Positions 51,753 through 60,567 of a stretch of DNA of 64,000 nt are shown here, one piece after another; the stretch's first letter is position 1; each line of letters begins with the position of its first letter. Made by a program: the position numbers and the translations under genes. The stretch lies in assembly GCF_003984645.1 (NCBI RefSeq), contig NZ_RWKI01000015.1, positions 1-64,000 on the forward strand, in the 5' to 3' direction. The stretch comes from Variovorax sp. MHTC-1. Its GTDB lineage: Bacteria > Pseudomonadota > Gammaproteobacteria > Burkholderiales > Burkholderiaceae_C. A model generated the notes under the pieces. That model was not told the origin of the DNA. It searched no databases and saw only the letters and a program-made list of their open reading frames with translations.

Positions 51753-53357
51753 TCAGCCGCCGGACTTCAAGCGCGCCATCTGCTCTTCGTAGGCCTCGAT
51801 GAAGGCCTTGCCGAACAGCGTGTGGAAGTCGTCCTCCGCCTCGCTCGCGATGCCGCCGTAGAGCGCGATGAACTGGTCCCACAGCTTGGCCTTGCGATTG
51901 GCGGCGAACAGGCTGTCGAGTGCCGACCTGGCGGCGATCTTCTTCTCGAGTTCGTCCGGCGCGAAGCGTTCGATGACGTGGGCAAGCGCGGCGCGCATGC
52001 CCACCATCACGCCGAACTGGTGGGCGCGCAGATCGTCGAAGGCATCGCGCATCGCGGCCTCGGCCGGCATGAAGCCGCGCACGCCGGGCCCCAGCAGATG
52101 CGCGAGCGCGACCTCGACGGTGGGTGAGAACTTGAGCGGGTTGTTGGCCTCCGCCGCGATCATCGTGACCTCGGCGCGCACTTCGCGCTTGAACTCCTGG
52201 CGCGTGAGCAGCAGTTGCAGCGTGCCTTCGGTCGCGGCGCGCAGCAGGACGCCAACGCGTTCCATCATTCCCGGCGTGAGCATCTCGGGCATCTGGTGCG
52301 TGCTGCCCAGGCCGCGCAGGAAAGCGGCCAGCAGCGCATCGGCCGGCACCGCCGCGGCCGGCGGCGATGGCGAGAAGCCTGGCGCTTTCGCGGCCAGCGG
52401 CGGGGGCACGGGTGCTTCGATCCGCGCGCCCGTCATGTCGTCGAAGCTCGGCGAACCGAGCGGCGCGTCCAGATCGTCCAGCAGCGACGAGGCTGCTGGC
52501 GGCGTGGTCGCCACCGGCGGCACGTAGCCGAACTGCCCGATCGGCACGTGGTCGCTGCGCGGTGCCGGCGCCACGGGCGCGCGGCCTTGCAGCGCGGCCA
52601 GCGGATCGAGTCCGCCTGCCGTGTTCGGCTGTAGCAACGGATCCGCCAGCGGCGAGAGCGCCAGCGGATCGCCGCCCAGGCCGCCGCGGCCTGGGCTGCC
52701 GCCGAACAGCTCGTCGATGCCGGCAGCCTTTCCTGCCGGCGGCGCGGCCAGATCGGAGAAGTCGTCGAGCGCGCCCAGGCCTGCCGCGGCCTTCGCGGGT
52801 CCGGAGGGCGCAGGCGCCAGCAGATCGGCAAAAGGATCCGTGTCCGCGGCGCGGCCGCCGGCAGCGCCAGGGCCGAAAGGGTCGGGAGGCGGCACGGGCG
52901 CACTCGCCGCCGGCGCAGCGCGGCGTGCGGGCGCGGCAGGCGTTGCAGGCGCCAGCCCCGCGAGCAGGTCGGCGAAGGGGTCGTCGTCACTTGCCGCCGG
53001 CACGTGCACCGGCGCCGGCCGCAAGGCAGCATCAGGCGCGTCGGCCGCTGCGTGCTGCACCGAGAGTTCGAAACTGCCGATCACCAGCCGATCGCCGCTC
53101 GCCAGCTTCACCTCGCTGCCCGAGCCCAGCGGCTGGCCGTTGCGCTGCATGGGATTGCTGCCGTGATCGGCGATGTAGAACTCGCCGTTGCGAAACGAGA
53201 TCTGCGCATGCAGGCGCGATACCGTCCGGTCGGGATCCTGCAGCACCAGCGTGTTGGTATCGGCACGGCCTATGGTTCCGCCGGCCGGACCGAAGCTGGC
53301 GGCGAGCGGCTGCACGGGCGGCGCGCCCCTGACGTTGAGAACAGCGATCCGTATCAC
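51753..53357 (-). CDS. tagH: T6SS-associated FHA-domain protein TagH
   Basis: The 534-residue protein has an N-terminal FHA domain (about 20-105: GTIGRADTN, VSRLHAQISF, HGSNPMQRNG), a proline/alanine-rich linker (about 130-330), and a C-terminal TagH/ImpI domain with MIAAEANNPLKFSPTVEVAL and FGKAFIEAYEEQMARL. FHA binds phosphothreonine, linking the kinase-phosphatase switch to assembly. The start is GTG at 53357. Confidence 0.92.
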   Translation of the reverse strand: MIRIAVLNVRGAPPVQPLAASFGPAGGTIGRADTNTLVLQDPDRTVSRLHAQISFRNGEFYIADHGSNPMQRNGQPLGSGSEVKLASGDRLVIGSFELSVQHAAADAPDAALRPAPVHVPAASDDDPFADLLAGLAPATPAAPARRAAPAASAPVPPPDPFGPGAAGGRAADTDPFADLLAPAPSGPAKAAAGLGALDDFSDLAAPPAGKAAGIDELFGGSPGRGGLGGDPLALSPLADPLLQPNTAGGLDPLAALQGRAPVAPAPRSDHVPIGQFGYVPPVATTPPAASSLLDDLDAPLGSPSFDDMTGARIEAPVPPPLAAKAPGFSPSPPAAAVPADALLAAFLRGLGSTHQMPEMLTPGMMERVGVLLRAATEGTLQLLLTRQEFKREVRAEVTMIAAEANNPLKFSPTVEVALAHLLGPGVRGFMPAEAAMRDAFDDLRAHQFGVMVGMRAALAHVIERFAPDELEKKIAARSALDSLFAANRKAKLWDQFIALYGGIASEAEDDFHTLFGKAFIEAYEEQMARLKSGG

Positions 53358-53380
53358 CTGGTGGCCTCTTTGCTCTCTGT

Positions 53381-53776
53381 CTAAGGTGCGAGCAGCAGCA
53401 CCTTGACCTGACTGGGCGCGATCGACACGCCGGGGCAGTTCGTGCTGTTCTGCAGAGCCACGCTGCTGAGCCGCGTGGCCGGCTTGCCGCCGATCAGCAC
53501 CGTGAACGCACCGGTCAGGTTGCGCGCCGGGCCCATGACGGTGCCGGAGGCCACGCCGGTGGCGACGCCGGCGTTGTCGCCGTTGGTCATGGGAATGGTG
53601 GTTCCCAGGTTGTGTGCCGGCGCATTGCTGAGCAGCACGGTATAGACCGCGTTGACCGCCATCGGCCGCGTGGCGATGTTCGGATAGGGCGTCGGCACCG
53701 GCCCGCCGGGTGTCGGCGTCAGGCAGACATCCGGGAACCCGGTGTCCTGGCCGCCCATCTGGGTGTTCGCGAACAT
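53381..53776 (-). CDS. DUF4150 (PAAR-like) protein
   Basis: The 131-residue protein matches DUF4150, a PAAR-related group: it starts MFANTQMGGQDTGFPDVCLTP-like, and contains LGTTIPMTNGDNAG and FTVLIGGKPATRLSS. PAAR-like proteins cap the VgrG spike and recruit effectors. It forms a series with DUF3540, pentapeptide, DUF2169 and vgrG genes, as in other effector-delivery modules. Confidence 0.88.
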   Translation of the reverse strand: MFANTQMGGQDTGFPDVCLTPTPGGPVPTPYPNIATRPMAVNAVYTVLLSNAPAHNLGTTIPMTNGDNAGVATGVASGTVMGPARNLTGAFTVLIGGKPATRLSSVALQNSTNCPGVSIAPSQVKVLLLAP

Positions 53777-53786
53777 GGCGATCCTT

Positions 53787-54425
53787 TCATCCGACGTGAA
53801 TCTGGGCGCCGTCGACCTTGGTCAACTCGCGCGAGGAAAGCAGCATCGTCCCGGCCCGGATGTTCGCCACGTGCTCCGCTTTCACGTCGAGGATGCCGGT
53901 GCGCACATGCTCCGCCTGCGCAATATGACGATAGCTGCGATCGGCCGACACCTGCAAGCGCGACAACACTGCCTCCGCGGCCTCTGCGAAGAGCCGCGCC
54001 GCCGCGGAACGCAGCACGAACTCGACGCCGGTCACGCGCATCAGACGCGCCGCCCAGTGCGCGCTGTCGAACTGCCCGGCGAAAGTCGCGGCCTGCAGAT
54101 GCACGGCCTGCTGCGCTTCGAGCCGAATGTCTTTGTCCGACTTCAGCGTGAAGCCTTCGGGGGCATGGAGCGTCAAGGGGGCGCCGCTGGCCCGGCTGAG
54201 CACCGCGGTCATGAAGAGGCGACCGTCCGGCGTGCGGAACAGGCCCACCTCGTCGCCTGGCTCCGGAACCACCATGCAGCTGAATGCGCGCGCGGCCTCA
54301 TGCACGCGCCGTTCGAAGCTGACATAGACCACGTCGAAAGCGGTCTCCACGACGCTGCCGACAAGGTAGGCCGAGGCGGCGGGAGACGCTGCGAGCTTCG
54401 GCTCGCGTTGGTCGATGACTTCCAT
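53787..54425 (-). CDS. DUF3540 protein
   Basis: The 212-residue protein matches DUF3540, found in T6SS spike operons. Its middle carries a needle-like region (LTLHAPEGFTLKSDKDIRLEAQ), reminiscent of the VgrG gp5-like repeats. Likely role: adaptor or minor spike component. The start is the ATG at 54425. Confidence 0.82.
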   Translation of the reverse strand: MEVIDQREPKLAASPAASAYLVGSVVETAFDVVYVSFERRVHEAARAFSCMVVPEPGDEVGLFRTPDGRLFMTAVLSRASGAPLTLHAPEGFTLKSDKDIRLEAQQAVHLQAATFAGQFDSAHWAARLMRVTGVEFVLRSAAARLFAEAAEAVLSRLQVSADRSYRHIAQAEHVRTGILDVKAEHVANIRAGTMLLSSRELTKVDGAQIHVG

Positions 54426-54430
54426 GGCAT

Positions 54431-55507
54431 TCACCTTTCTTTCGCTGGCGGATCGACGGGGCTCCACGCTTCGGCCGCGGCGAGCTCGGGGTCTTCGTAC
54501 AGGATGCTGGCGCCGGCGGGCAGACGCACGCCGGCGCGCCGTGCCTGATGAAACTTGGTGCGCTCCCAGCTCGCGCCTTCGAAATCCGCGCCGGACACAT
54601 CGGCATGGGAGAAGTCCGCGTAGACCAGGTTGGCGCGCGCGAAGCCGGCGCGCAGGCACCTCGCACGATGAAGCATCGCCTGCTCCAGCCGCGCGCCGAT
54701 GAAGCGCGCGTCATCGAGCCGGGCATCGCTCCAGATGCTCTGGAAGAAGTCCGCGCCGCTGCCGTCCATGCGCTCGCAGCGCGATTCGATGAACAGGGTG
54801 TTGGCGGCCTTGGCCTTGACCAGGTTCGCGTCCGTCAACGTGGCGCCCTTGAAGTTGCATTGCTGCAGCTGCGCGCTCGAGAGGTCGCCTCCTTCCAGAT
54901 CTGCCTCCATGAACTGGCTGCGCTGCCAGTCGGCACCCGCCAGCCGCTGGCCCGCGAGGCGCACCTTGCTCATGACCGATTGATCGATGCGGCAGCCCCT
55001 CAGGTCGGCAGCCGAGAGATCGGCCTGCACCACCACGGACTTGAAGAGCAGCATGTCGGAGAGGTCGATCGCCTCGGTGCGCGTTTCGACCAGCGACAGT
55101 TGCACGGCTCTTGCGCCCGCGAGCCTGGCGCCGGCCAGCGAACACTGGATGAAGTTCGCCTCCGTCAGATCCGCCCTGCTGAAGCTGCTGCCGTCGAAGC
55201 GGCTCTGGACCGCATTGAATCCCACGCAGACTGAGTCCGACAGATCCACGTCGCAGGCGCTCGACTCATGCAGGGTCGCACCCGTCATCAGCGCGCCCAA
55301 GAGGCTGGCGCCGTCCAAGCGGCACTTGCTCAGGATGCTGTCGGCAAAGCTGGCACCGGCCATTGCGCAGCCGCGGAAGTCGACGTTCTCGAACACGGCG
55401 CCGCCCAGCCTGGCGCCAGAGAGATCGACGCCTTGCAGCGAAGCGCCTTGCACCGGGTCGGCATTCTCGATCTTCGCCATGAGTTCGCTCTTTTGCATCG
55501 GCGTCAT
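54431..55507 (-). CDS. Pentapeptide-repeat protein
   Basis: The 358-residue protein is nearly all pentapeptide repeats (A[DN]LXX pattern, e.g. FSRADLTEANFIQCSLAGA) from about residue 20 to 330, which fold into a right-handed quadrilateral beta-helix. Coupled by ATGA to the DUF2169 gene upstream. In T6SS modules such proteins are probably adaptors; a DNA-mimic role as in MfpA is possible but not supported by context. Confidence 0.88.
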   Translation of the reverse strand: MTPMQKSELMAKIENADPVQGASLQGVDLSGARLGGAVFENVDFRGCAMAGASFADSILSKCRLDGASLLGALMTGATLHESSACDVDLSDSVCVGFNAVQSRFDGSSFSRADLTEANFIQCSLAGARLAGARAVQLSLVETRTEAIDLSDMLLFKSVVVQADLSAADLRGCRIDQSVMSKVRLAGQRLAGADWQRSQFMEADLEGGDLSSAQLQQCNFKGATLTDANLVKAKAANTLFIESRCERMDGSGADFFQSIWSDARLDDARFIGARLEQAMLHRARCLRAGFARANLVYADFSHADVSGADFEGASWERTKFHQARRAGVRLPAGASILYEDPELAAAEAWSPVDPPAKER

Positions 55508-58155
55508 GGCGATGAAGGCACAGGCGGGCGCCAGCGCGGATAGATACGCGCCCGCTTCGTGAGCGAGCCTTCGAAGGAGGTGCGCTCGTCGGAGCGGATG
55601 CGTGCCAGGTCGGCCGCGTACAGGTTGCAGTCGCGCAGCTGTGCCGAGAAGACCTCGGCGTTGCTCAGGATGGCGTCCATCAGATTCGCACCGCTCAGAT
55701 CGGCCCGCTCCAGCAGCGCCTTGCGAAAGCTGGCCTCGCGCAGGTCCGCGTGCCTGAAGGCGGCACCGGCAAGGTTGCAGGCGGTGAAGTCCGCCTGGCG
55801 CGCCTGCACGCGGTCGAAGCGGCCGCCGCTCAGGTCGCTGCCCTGGCCGAAGTACGCGCCGGCCAGGTTGGCGCCGTCGAAGAGCGCGCCGGCGAGATCG
55901 ATCGCCTCGACGAAACGAGTGCCCGGCAAGCTGGCATTCGAGAAATCGGCGCCGCGGCAGGCGAACTTGTAGAACACGGCGGTGCCGCCGGTGCACCGCA
56001 GCCACCGCGCGCCCTCGGCCTTGCAAGCGATGAACTGGGCGCCGCCGAAATCGGCATGGCTGAGGTCGGCCGACGACAGGTCGCACTCGATGAATTGGGC
56101 GTCGGCGAGCTCCGCATGCGAGAGGTCGACGCCGATCAACGATGCGCGGTAGAACTGGGCGGCCCCCAGGATTGCGCGCGCCAGTCCGGCTTGCTCGAGC
56201 CGCGCCTCCCACAGGTTCGCTCCGGCGAACACCGCGCCGGCCGCGTCCACGCCGGTCAGGTTCGCCTTCCCCAGATTGGCGTTGCTGAAGTCGCAGCCGG
56301 CCGCGAGGGCTTCGCCCAGGTCGGCGCGCACCAGCACGGCTGCGTCGAAGCTGGCGCCGGCGAGCTGCATGCCATGGAGGTTCGCTGCTTCGAGCATGGC
56401 GCCGGTGCAATCCACACCGCGAAGATCGAAGCGGCGCAGATCGGCGCCCGTGAGATCGAGGCCGCGCAGGCCGTGACCGGCAGCGAGCCGCTCTTCCACC
56501 CAGCGATGCTGCCGCTCGGCGAACCTGCCGGTCGCGACGGGCGCGGGATGCATGTGCTGGGCATGGCGGGAATAGATGTCGCGCAGCTGCCGGTCCTGCT
56601 GATCCCAGCGTGCGTGCAGCTTCTCGTCGGCCAGCATCTCGTCGACTTCGTCCAGCGGGGTATTGCTGCGCTTCGCCACGCCCTGGAGCTCGTTGAGCGT
56701 GTCCATCGTCTGCGGCTTCAGCGGCTTGGGCGGACCGCCCTGCCCCACGCCTGCCAACTCGTCGCGAACGACGTCGAACGAAAGGCCCTGCTGCGTGTAC
56801 GCCGCTTCCGACGCCTGCAGCATCGCGGCGGCCGCCTTCTTGCCCTGCTCGATCCGCTTCCGCCCGTCCAGCGCGAGATTGCGCATGAACTCGCCGAGCT
56901 GGGGCAGCGGCGGCATGGGTGGAAGCGCCCCGAGCGTGGCCGCGGGCGCATGCGCGTCGGGATCGAGGCCCAGGGCGATCACCTCGTCGCGGCCCGCCTT
57001 CAGCTGCGCTTCCGCGCGCCTGCGCAGGCGCTCGCCGTAGCTGTCGGTGGACGGCTTGCGGTTGAGATCGAAATCGGCCGGCAGCAGGCCTTCGAAGGGC
57101 AGGTCCTCGGGCAGCAGCTGCTCGTCCATCAAGGACAGCAATGCCGCGTCTTCGGACTCGACGCGGTCGAGCAGCACCTGCTTGTAGTGCCCGCGCACGC
57201 GCGGGCGGCCGATGTGTTCGGCGGCCACCATCACAGCCTGGATGTCGCCGGCATCATCGTCCGCCACCTTGCACAGGCCTTGCCAGACCAGCACGACCCG
57301 GTCGACCTCGGGCAGGAAGACGACGGTGCGCAGCGCCGTGCTCAGTTCCTCCATCTCGTACGCCGCGCTCTTGCGCTGGATGAACGCGCGCACCGCGACG
57401 CCCGGCAGCGCGCCGCGCACGAGCGGCTCCGAAGCCGAGAGATGCACCAGTTCGTAGCGCTCGTCGCCGGCAAAGGGCGCAGCGGTGCGCTGGTCGACGG
57501 GCGCGATGTTGTGGATGCACAGGTCCGCATCGAGCGCCAGCCCGGGAAACTCGGTCTTCAGCCAGGCGTCGTCATAAGTGCCGGCGCAGGCGAGTCGCTC
57601 CGGATGCGCGAGATCGAGCACGCCGAAGCCCATCGGCCGGTTGCGTGCCGCATCCGGATGCCAAGGCTCGTCCACCGCCTCGATGCACGGCAACGGAAGA
57701 TAGCCGTCGGGCCGGACGGACGAGGGATGCCCGCATCCGCGCACGTTGAGCGGGAACTCCTCGCCGCCATAGGCATTCGCCCAATCGAGGGCGACGCGCG
57801 TGAGCAACTCCTGATGGACGATCGCCTGGCCGTCGCCGAACCGCCGTCCGTGCGCCAGCGCGATCTTCTCGATGCCGGCGAAGCGAATGCCGAAAGAGAT
57901 GCTCGCCGCCTGCGACCCCGGCGGCGCGTGGACGGCGCCCGCCAGCAGGAACTCGCCGCCCTTCTTGGGCGCACCTGCTTCGGCGAATTCGGGAAAGGCC
58001 CGCGGCAACACCGTCCAAAGATTCTGCTCGGAGAACAGCATGGCCGCCTCTCGCAGCGGAACCATCGCAAGAGTCGACACGCAAAGGAACAGCTCCCGCC
58101 TGTGCTCGATGCATCGGGGGAGCACGCTGAGGCAGTTGGGCTTGACGATTCTCAT
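55504..58155 (-). CDS. DUF2169 domain fused to pentapeptide repeats
   Basis: The 883-residue protein has an N-terminal DUF2169 domain (about 1-350, with RFAGIEKIALAHGRRF and DWANAYGGEEFPLN), an alpha-helical linker to about 580, and C-terminal pentapeptide repeats (about 590-860). DUF2169 proteins occur next to VgrG and help load effectors (known as chaperone/adaptor candidates). The ATG is at 58155, 15 nt after vgrG. Confidence 0.9.
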   Translation of the reverse strand: MRIVKPNCLSVLPRCIEHRRELFLCVSTLAMVPLREAAMLFSEQNLWTVLPRAFPEFAEAGAPKKGGEFLLAGAVHAPPGSQAASISFGIRFAGIEKIALAHGRRFGDGQAIVHQELLTRVALDWANAYGGEEFPLNVRGCGHPSSVRPDGYLPLPCIEAVDEPWHPDAARNRPMGFGVLDLAHPERLACAGTYDDAWLKTEFPGLALDADLCIHNIAPVDQRTAAPFAGDERYELVHLSASEPLVRGALPGVAVRAFIQRKSAAYEMEELSTALRTVVFLPEVDRVVLVWQGLCKVADDDAGDIQAVMVAAEHIGRPRVRGHYKQVLLDRVESEDAALLSLMDEQLLPEDLPFEGLLPADFDLNRKPSTDSYGERLRRRAEAQLKAGRDEVIALGLDPDAHAPAATLGALPPMPPLPQLGEFMRNLALDGRKRIEQGKKAAAAMLQASEAAYTQQGLSFDVVRDELAGVGQGGPPKPLKPQTMDTLNELQGVAKRSNTPLDEVDEMLADEKLHARWDQQDRQLRDIYSRHAQHMHPAPVATGRFAERQHRWVEERLAAGHGLRGLDLTGADLRRFDLRGVDCTGAMLEAANLHGMQLAGASFDAAVLVRADLGEALAAGCDFSNANLGKANLTGVDAAGAVFAGANLWEARLEQAGLARAILGAAQFYRASLIGVDLSHAELADAQFIECDLSSADLSHADFGGAQFIACKAEGARWLRCTGGTAVFYKFACRGADFSNASLPGTRFVEAIDLAGALFDGANLAGAYFGQGSDLSGGRFDRVQARQADFTACNLAGAAFRHADLREASFRKALLERADLSGANLMDAILSNAEVFSAQLRDCNLYAADLARIRSDERTSFEGSLTKRARIYPRWRPPVPSSP

Positions 58156-58170
58156 GAGGCTCGGGCTCGC

Positions 58171-60543
58171 TCACCCGATCAGATGCAGGCCGGCCTTGTC
58201 CACCACCACGGCGGCCTTCTTCAGCACCGGACCGGCGTTCTCGAGGAAGCTTCCCAGATGCAGCAGCGCCACCCCGGCTTTCTTGTTGAAGAGGCCGCCC
58301 TCGTCGATCTTGATGCCGCAGGCCTCGGCCTTGAAGCCCGTGCCCTCGATGCTCATCGGCGTCAGCTTGACGATGTTGTTGTAGTTCTCGAGCAGGTTGC
58401 CGCCCAGGCGGCTGAAGAAGCTGTCGATGTATTTCACGCCTCCCGGTGCGCAGACCGTCAAGCCTCCGGTCGCGGTGATGGTGTAGGCACCGGCCGTCGT
58501 CGTCGTGATGCCGCCGGCGACGGTCTGCTTGAGCGAGCCGCCGATACTCTGGGTCATCGACCCGCCGACCGTGTCGGTGCGCGAGGCGCCGACGGTGATG
58601 CTTTCGCCGGCACCCACGGTCTTCGTGTCGTCCGCGCCGATGGTGTGATCCCGCGCCGCGCCGATCGTCACGGTCTCGCTGGCGCCGACGGACTCGGTGC
58701 GGTTCGACGCGATGGTGATGTCCTCGTTGGCGCCAACGGTCTCGGTGCGATTGGCGCCGATGTCGATCTTCTCGTCGACGCCGACCTTTTCGGTGCGGTT
58801 GTTCTTGATCGCGCTGGTCTCGTCGTTGTCCACCGTCTTCTTGCGGTCGTGACCCACCCAGTGCGTCTCGTCGTTCTCGACCTCGATGTCCTGGTTCTTC
58901 TCGGCATGCAGGAAGACCTGCTCCGAGCCCTTTTTGTCCTCGAAGCGCAGCTCGTTGCAATTGGCCGCGCTGCCCTTGGGCGTGGAGCGCGTGCGAATGC
59001 CGCTCTGCGTGTGCGAGTCGAAGGGGATCGGCTGGTCGTCGTTGTAGACGCGTCCGACGATGATCGGGCGGTCCGGGTCGCCGTTCAGGAAATCGACGAT
59101 CACCTCCTGCCCGATGCGCGGGATGAAGTAGCCGCCCCAGCCCTTGCCGGCCCAGGGCTGCGACACGCGCACCCAGCAGGTGGATTTCTCGTTGCTCTCG
59201 TCGTAGCGATCCCAGTGGAAATGCACCTTCACGCGGCCGAAGTCGTCGGCATGGATCTCCTCGCCCTTCGGCCCGACCACGATCGCGCTCTGCGGGCCGG
59301 GCATGGTCACGCGCGGCGTCAGCCGCGGCGGGCGGAACAGGGTTTCGGCCGGCAGCACGGTGAGCAGGAAGACGCCGTTGCCGCGCACCGGCTGGGAAAG
59401 CTCCGGCGAGGCGCGCACGATGTCCTGCAGCGCCTCGATCCAGTGCGCGTTGATCGGGTCCTCGCGCAGCAGATCGAGCAGCACTTGGCCCTGCCGCTCG
59501 ACCTGGCTGTCGCTCTCGCTCATGCTCTCGTAGCCCGGATGCGTCACGACGAAGGCGCAGCTCGCGATCAGGTAGTCGCCGTCGGCGCCGCCGGCCGGAT
59601 GGCCCTTGAAGCTGAAGTTCATCCCCGCGGCGACGTCGGGCCAGCGCGTGATCGCCCAGTTCAGGCGACGGCGCGCCACCAGCTCCTCGGTGCGCACCTT
59701 GGCGGCGTCCTCGGTGTCGGCTTCGCGAAAGTAGCCGCCGGGAAATTCGAAGGTTTCGAAATCGGCCAGCTCGTGCACGTCCGGGTCGCCCTTGTCGGCG
59801 CTGAGCTTCTTGCGGATCGCCTTGAAGTCGCTGTCGCGCGAGGCGAAGCTTCCGGTGTCGAGGCGGCGCGAATCCACCCACAGGCTGATCTCGTTGAAGC
59901 GCGCCTCGCTCGCGCCGGTGGACAGGTAGTTCAGCGTGTCGACGACCGGCAGCTTCTTGTGCGCCACGTCGCTCGCGTCGGCCAGGTGCATGGTGCCGGG
60001 CGCGTCGTGCGCGTCGAACCAGTAGTAGACGCCCTCGTCCTCGAGCAGCCGCGAGAGGTACTGGTAGTCGCTCTCCTGGTGCTGCACGCTGTAGCGCCGC
60101 GCATCGTGCGTGCCGATGACCTTGTCGGTCTTGATCTTCTTGAAGCGCTTGATCGGACTGTCCTCGAACACCGCGTCGAGCAGGTCCAGCACCGGCTTGT
60201 CCTGCAGGATGCGCGAGTTGCTGCGCTTGGTGAGCAGCCAGAACCACGAGCGCAGCGTGAAGCGGTATTCGAAGTAGCGCCCCACGCTGCCCTTGCGCAT
60301 GAAGCGCACCGCATGCCCCTGGCAGTGGCGCTCATGCTTGGCGCCGTCGGCATCGAGGAACTCGAACACCACGTCGAAGGCGCGGCCGAGAATGTCCTTG
60401 GCGTCGATCTTCTCGTTCGCCGACAGCACGGTCAGCTCGTAGATCGCCGGCCGCGACAGGCTTTCCTGGCCCACCACGCTCCAGAACATCAGGTCGTCGT
60501 TGACGGGCGAATCGCTCTTGATGATGAACTGCGTATCGGCCAT
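58171..60543 (-). CDS. vgrG: T6SS spike protein VgrG (TssI)
   Basis: The 790-residue protein has an N-terminal gp27-like domain (to about 380), a gp5-OB segment (GRVKVHFHWDR, WVRVSQPWAGKGWGGYFIPRIGQEV split, GRVYNDDQP) and a long C-terminal gp5 needle of repeated VG-A-N/S-R-T-E-T units (about 580-700). There is no extra enzymatic C-terminal domain, so effectors must bind separately. It lies downstream of the protease-effector candidate and the TPR-methyltransferase. Confidence 0.95.
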   Translation of the reverse strand: MADTQFIIKSDSPVNDDLMFWSVVGQESLSRPAIYELTVLSANEKIDAKDILGRAFDVVFEFLDADGAKHERHCQGHAVRFMRKGSVGRYFEYRFTLRSWFWLLTKRSNSRILQDKPVLDLLDAVFEDSPIKRFKKIKTDKVIGTHDARRYSVQHQESDYQYLSRLLEDEGVYYWFDAHDAPGTMHLADASDVAHKKLPVVDTLNYLSTGASEARFNEISLWVDSRRLDTGSFASRDSDFKAIRKKLSADKGDPDVHELADFETFEFPGGYFREADTEDAAKVRTEELVARRRLNWAITRWPDVAAGMNFSFKGHPAGGADGDYLIASCAFVVTHPGYESMSESDSQVERQGQVLLDLLREDPINAHWIEALQDIVRASPELSQPVRGNGVFLLTVLPAETLFRPPRLTPRVTMPGPQSAIVVGPKGEEIHADDFGRVKVHFHWDRYDESNEKSTCWVRVSQPWAGKGWGGYFIPRIGQEVIVDFLNGDPDRPIIVGRVYNDDQPIPFDSHTQSGIRTRSTPKGSAANCNELRFEDKKGSEQVFLHAEKNQDIEVENDETHWVGHDRKKTVDNDETSAIKNNRTEKVGVDEKIDIGANRTETVGANEDITIASNRTESVGASETVTIGAARDHTIGADDTKTVGAGESITVGASRTDTVGGSMTQSIGGSLKQTVAGGITTTTAGAYTITATGGLTVCAPGGVKYIDSFFSRLGGNLLENYNNIVKLTPMSIEGTGFKAEACGIKIDEGGLFNKKAGVALLHLGSFLENAGPVLKKAAVVVDKAGLHLIG

Positions 60544-60567
60544 TGCCTTTTCTTTCTGTGTGCTTTT

